Shown here one piece after another: positions 62,117 through 64,000 of a DNA stretch of 64,000 nt. Position 1 is the stretch's first letter, and each line of letters begins with the position of its first letter. Source of the DNA: Paenibacillus sp. FSL R7-0345 (GTDB lineage: Bacteria; Bacillota; Bacilli; Paenibacillales; Paenibacillaceae); the NCBI RefSeq assembly GCF_038595055.1, contig NZ_CP152002.1, positions 1,532,501 through 1,596,500 of the forward strand. Reading direction: 5' to 3'. Under the pieces are notes generated by a model. It had not been told where the DNA came from and searched no databases. It saw only the letters and a list, made by a program, of their open reading frames with translations. The translations under genes were made by a program, and so were the position numbers.

Positions 62117-62485
62117 ACTCAACTCACAGCATTTAAATTCCTGCAACAGGTGATTGTGTTCGATAATTCTGTCCGGTACATTCTCAGACGCTGAAATTCT
62201 TCTTTAATGACTTCTTTACGACAAGGTAAAGTATTTTTGATACTGTACTCCTAAGCAAGTCTTACTTCGAGTATGTCAATATCCAGTAGAGCAGAATAAA
62301 TTGTCGTACCATCTAATGCTGCTCAAGCAACAACGTCTGATATATGTTCATACCAACAGGACCTGGTTTAGTTATTAAGGTACAGTGTGATGTATGTGGA
62401 CGAGAACTGGATCTTTCCGAATGGTGATCCACATAGGTTAGCTTAGAAATCAGTTGTTTAAGTTATTTATGATTCTGTTTTGGAG

Positions 62486-62551
62486 GTACAGGCACTTCTG
62501 GGCACTAACCCACATACAATAAAAGGACCATGAACCCGTAGTTCTCATCAT
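62486..62551 (+). repeat. 66-bp sigK upstream sequence (right copy)
   Basis: It matches the left copy at 55032-55097 with about two mismatches and precedes intact sigK by about 40 bp, so it likely contains part of the sigK control region. Confidence 0.9.
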
Positions 62552-62591
62552 AGACCGGTTTCATTGTACATGTGCGGGAGGTGTCGCCAAG

Positions 62592-63293
62592 TTGCCAGGG
62601 ATCATAAGTACAATCGCGCTGCTGATTAAAGAGTTAACGCTGCTGGTGTCGTATGTAAGAAACAACGCTTTTCCACAACCACTCTCCGAGCAAGACGAAA
62701 GTAAATACTTAGGCATGATGGCAGAGGGTGATGCTAAAGCCCGGAATCTATTAATAGAGCATAATCTGCGCTTGGTAGCCCACATAGTTAAAAAATTCGA
62801 TAATACTGGGGAAGACATGGAGGACCTGATCTCCATTGGCACCATCGGATTAATCAAAGCCATTGAGAGCTATCGGCCGAACAAGGGTACTAAGCTCGCC
62901 ACTTTTGCGGCCCGATGTATTGAAAACGAAATCCTAATGCACCTTCGGTCATTGAAAAAGACGCGTAAGGATGTCTCCCTCCACGATCCAATTGGGACAG
63001 ACAAAGAGGGGAACGAGATCACGTTGATTGATATACTTGGCTCCGAGACAGATGATGTGATTAAGGAAGTTGACTTAAAAATCGAGAAGAGCAAAATCTA
63101 CCGCAACCTCGATATTCTCGATGAACGGGAGAAGGAAGTCGTCGTCGGCCGTTTCGGCCTGGACACCGGCGGGGAGGAGCGGACGCAGCGGGAGATTGCG
63201 AAGGATCTGGGGATCTCGCGGAGTTATGTGTCGCGGATAGAGAAAAGAGCGCTGATGAAGCTTTATCATGAGTTTTATAAGGCAAAGCGATGA
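62592..63293 (+). CDS. sigK: Sporulation sigma factor sigma-K (pro-form)
   Basis: A 233-residue sigma-70-family factor. The TTG start has GGGAGGTG 8 bp upstream. The first 20 residues form the pro-sequence ending LTLLVS, with [12 protein letters not shown] following as in B. subtilis pro-sigma-K, where SpoIVFB cuts at this point. Region 2 ([34 protein letters not shown]) and region 4 ([20 protein letters not shown]) are intact. It directs late mother-cell transcription in sporulation. The gene is not split by a skin-type element, but a truncated copy lies 7.4 kb upstream, with a RiPP operon in between. Confidence 0.95.
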   Translation: MPGIISTIALLIKELTLLVSYVRNNAFPQPLSEQDESKYLGMMAEGDAKARNLLIEHNLRLVAHIVKKFDNTGEDMEDLISIGTIGLIKAIESYRPNKGTKLATFAARCIENEILMHLRSLKKTRKDVSLHDPIGTDKEGNEITLIDILGSETDDVIKEVDLKIEKSKIYRNLDILDEREKEVVVGRFGLDTGGEERTQREIAKDLGISRSYVSRIEKRALMKLYHEFYKAKR

Positions 63294-63348
63294 GAACACA
63301 AAGATAAGCTTGAAGTAATGTTTTCAAAAATAATTTAAGGTTATATAG

Positions 63349-63383
63349 GCAAATTATCTGCGGATAATTTGCTTTTTTTTTTT
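63349..63383 (+). terminator. Terminator after sigK
   Basis: GCAAATTATC-TGCG-GATAATTTGC is a perfect stem followed by a run of eleven T. The rest of the gap to 63643 is AT-rich with no gene seen. Confidence 0.9.
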
Positions 63384-63643
63384 AATTCCTAATTCCGATT
63401 TTCCTTTTAAGAATAAGCTTCCGAATTCCTTATCTCCAACTTCGCAGATACGAAAATAAGTGTTGTTTTTCACAAGGTTAAATGTTATGCAATGCCAATA
63501 AACACTTCTTTTGTCGAAAGTGTTTTAAAATTGTATCTTTATGTTTATTAATACCCGTATTTGAGGAAAGGAGGAATATTTTAGAATTAATTGCAGTTTC
63601 AGCACCCACAATAAAATATTACATATTGGGAGGTATGTGTAAC

Positions 63644-64000
63644 ATGCAGCAAAAGAAGCCCCTTTCTTTTTTGCTAGCATTAATTTTGCTCATTCAGCTT
63701 TTTTCCGGCACTGTATTTGCTTCTGACAATCGTTCGCTGGATTTGCCGCCTGTTGAAACCATCCAGGTTCCAGAGAGCCCGGTTCCTTCTACAGACCCTT
63801 CATTACTGGAGCCAGTGTCTACTTTAGATAAGGCACAGCCCGATGACCCCGTCTCAGTTACCGAGATTGTGTATCAAAGAACACCGGTTCCCGGTAAACC
63901 TTCACCCTCGCTCGAACTGAAAGATAAACGTACCTCTAACACCAAGACCTATCAGCTTTCCGAAGACACCTATGAAACCCTCATCAGCACTGAAGCTCTC
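63644..64000 (+). CDS. Secreted protein, start only (possible wall-associated/RHS-type)
   Basis: An open frame from ATG 63644 runs to the window edge (119 residues seen), with GGGAGG about 10 bp upstream. The start is a signal peptide (KKPLSFLLALILLIQLFSG, cleavage near VFAS), followed by a Pro/Ser/Glu-rich region and then KDKRTSNTKTYQLSEDTYET. The segment resembles the start of wall-associated RHS/WapA-type proteins of Bacillales, but too little is seen to be sure. The gene continues beyond 64000. Confidence 0.55.
   Translation, partial: MQQKKPLSFLLALILLIQLFSGTVFASDNRSLDLPPVETIQVPESPVPSTDPSLLEPVSTLDKAQPDDPVSVTEIVYQRTPVPGKPSPSLELKDKRTSNTKTYQLSEDTYETLISTEAL

Larger units (their letters stand above)
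62034..62591. other. Gene-free flank between RiPP operon and sigK
   Basis: It contains the right 25-bp direct repeat (62092-62116) and the right 66-bp sigK upstream copy (62486-62551). The part from 62117 to 62485 holds only short broken frames (for example VQCDVCGRELDLSEW near 62389-62430), perhaps a decayed gene. Confidence 0.5.

Noticed and set aside
55100..63293. Skin-type element splitting sigK
   Set aside because: Intact sigK is full length with pro-sequence and regions 2-4, and no serine or tyrosine recombinase lies between the copies. The left copy is a truncated duplicate, not the other half of a split gene.

Overview
The window reads as a chromosome segment of a Paenibacillus-like, endospore-forming Firmicute. 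The support is a complete sigma-K gene with a 20-residue pro-sequence, strong AGGAGG-type ribosome binding sites with many GTG/TTG starts, lipoprotein sugar-binding proteins with AraC-type regulators, CcpA-type cre sites, and many glycosidase genes. The species cannot be named from sequence alone. No rRNA, tRNA or CRISPR array was seen.

Layout. (1) 1-8 kb: a truncated flavin amine oxidase, a DinB-fold protein, an NtaA-type flavin monooxygenase next to an M20 amidohydrolase, a pspC-pspA envelope-stress pair, a YfbR-like HD phosphohydrolase, a CPBP protease whose 3' end is made of a dispersed palindromic repeat, and a zinc-ribbon protein. (2) 8.1-19.7 kb: an AT-rich defence/antagonism island. 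It holds a four-gene Zorya type I-like system (zorABCD), two decayed genes, then a halocin C8-like eight-cysteine bacteriocin precursor with a small membrane protein and a DsbA-type oxidoreductase, split by an insertion sequence. (3) 20-31 kb: a DUF3999/DUF2339 membrane pair, a HAD pseudogene, a 6-phospho-beta-glucosidase with a divergent LacI regulator, and an AraC/ThuA/Gfo-Idh-MocA sugar group. (4) 31-54 kb: a carbohydrate region with two GH43 enzymes, a GH2 enzyme, a large DUF5107-TPR protein, three soluble AraC regulators plus one membrane AraC sensor, an orphan sugar-binding lipoprotein and a complete LplB/LplC-type ABC importer. It also holds a DedA-UppP-oxidoreductase operon. Two striking tandem arrays of palindromic units (52 bp x7 and 51 bp x9) sit in intergenic gaps. 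(5) 54-62 kb: a PP2C-like phosphatase, then a RiPP operon lying between a truncated sigK copy and the intact sigK gene. (6) 62.6-64 kb: sigK and the start of a secreted protein that runs off the edge.

The most interesting system is at 55.7-62.0 kb. Two nearly identical 37-residue peptides, both ending in asparagine, precede genes for a radical SAM/SPASM enzyme, an MFS exporter, a PLP decarboxylase fused to a DUF2087 domain, a MccB-type E1-like adenylyltransferase and a cytoplasmic M28 peptidase. The C-terminal Asn, MccB-like enzyme, MFS pump and PLP decarboxylase together match the logic of microcin C (a Trojan-horse peptidyl-nucleotide). The radical SAM enzyme, the long leader and the DUF2087 fusion do not, so this looks like a hybrid or new branch of that family. 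The product is inferred, not shown.

How parts work together: Zorya would give phage defence through a proton-driven membrane motor plus cytosolic effectors. The bacteriocin cassette and the peptidyl-nucleotide cassette would give antagonism. The glycosidase/transporter block probably takes up and breaks down plant-derived arabinoxylan-type or galactoside oligosaccharides under AraC and carbon-catabolite control.
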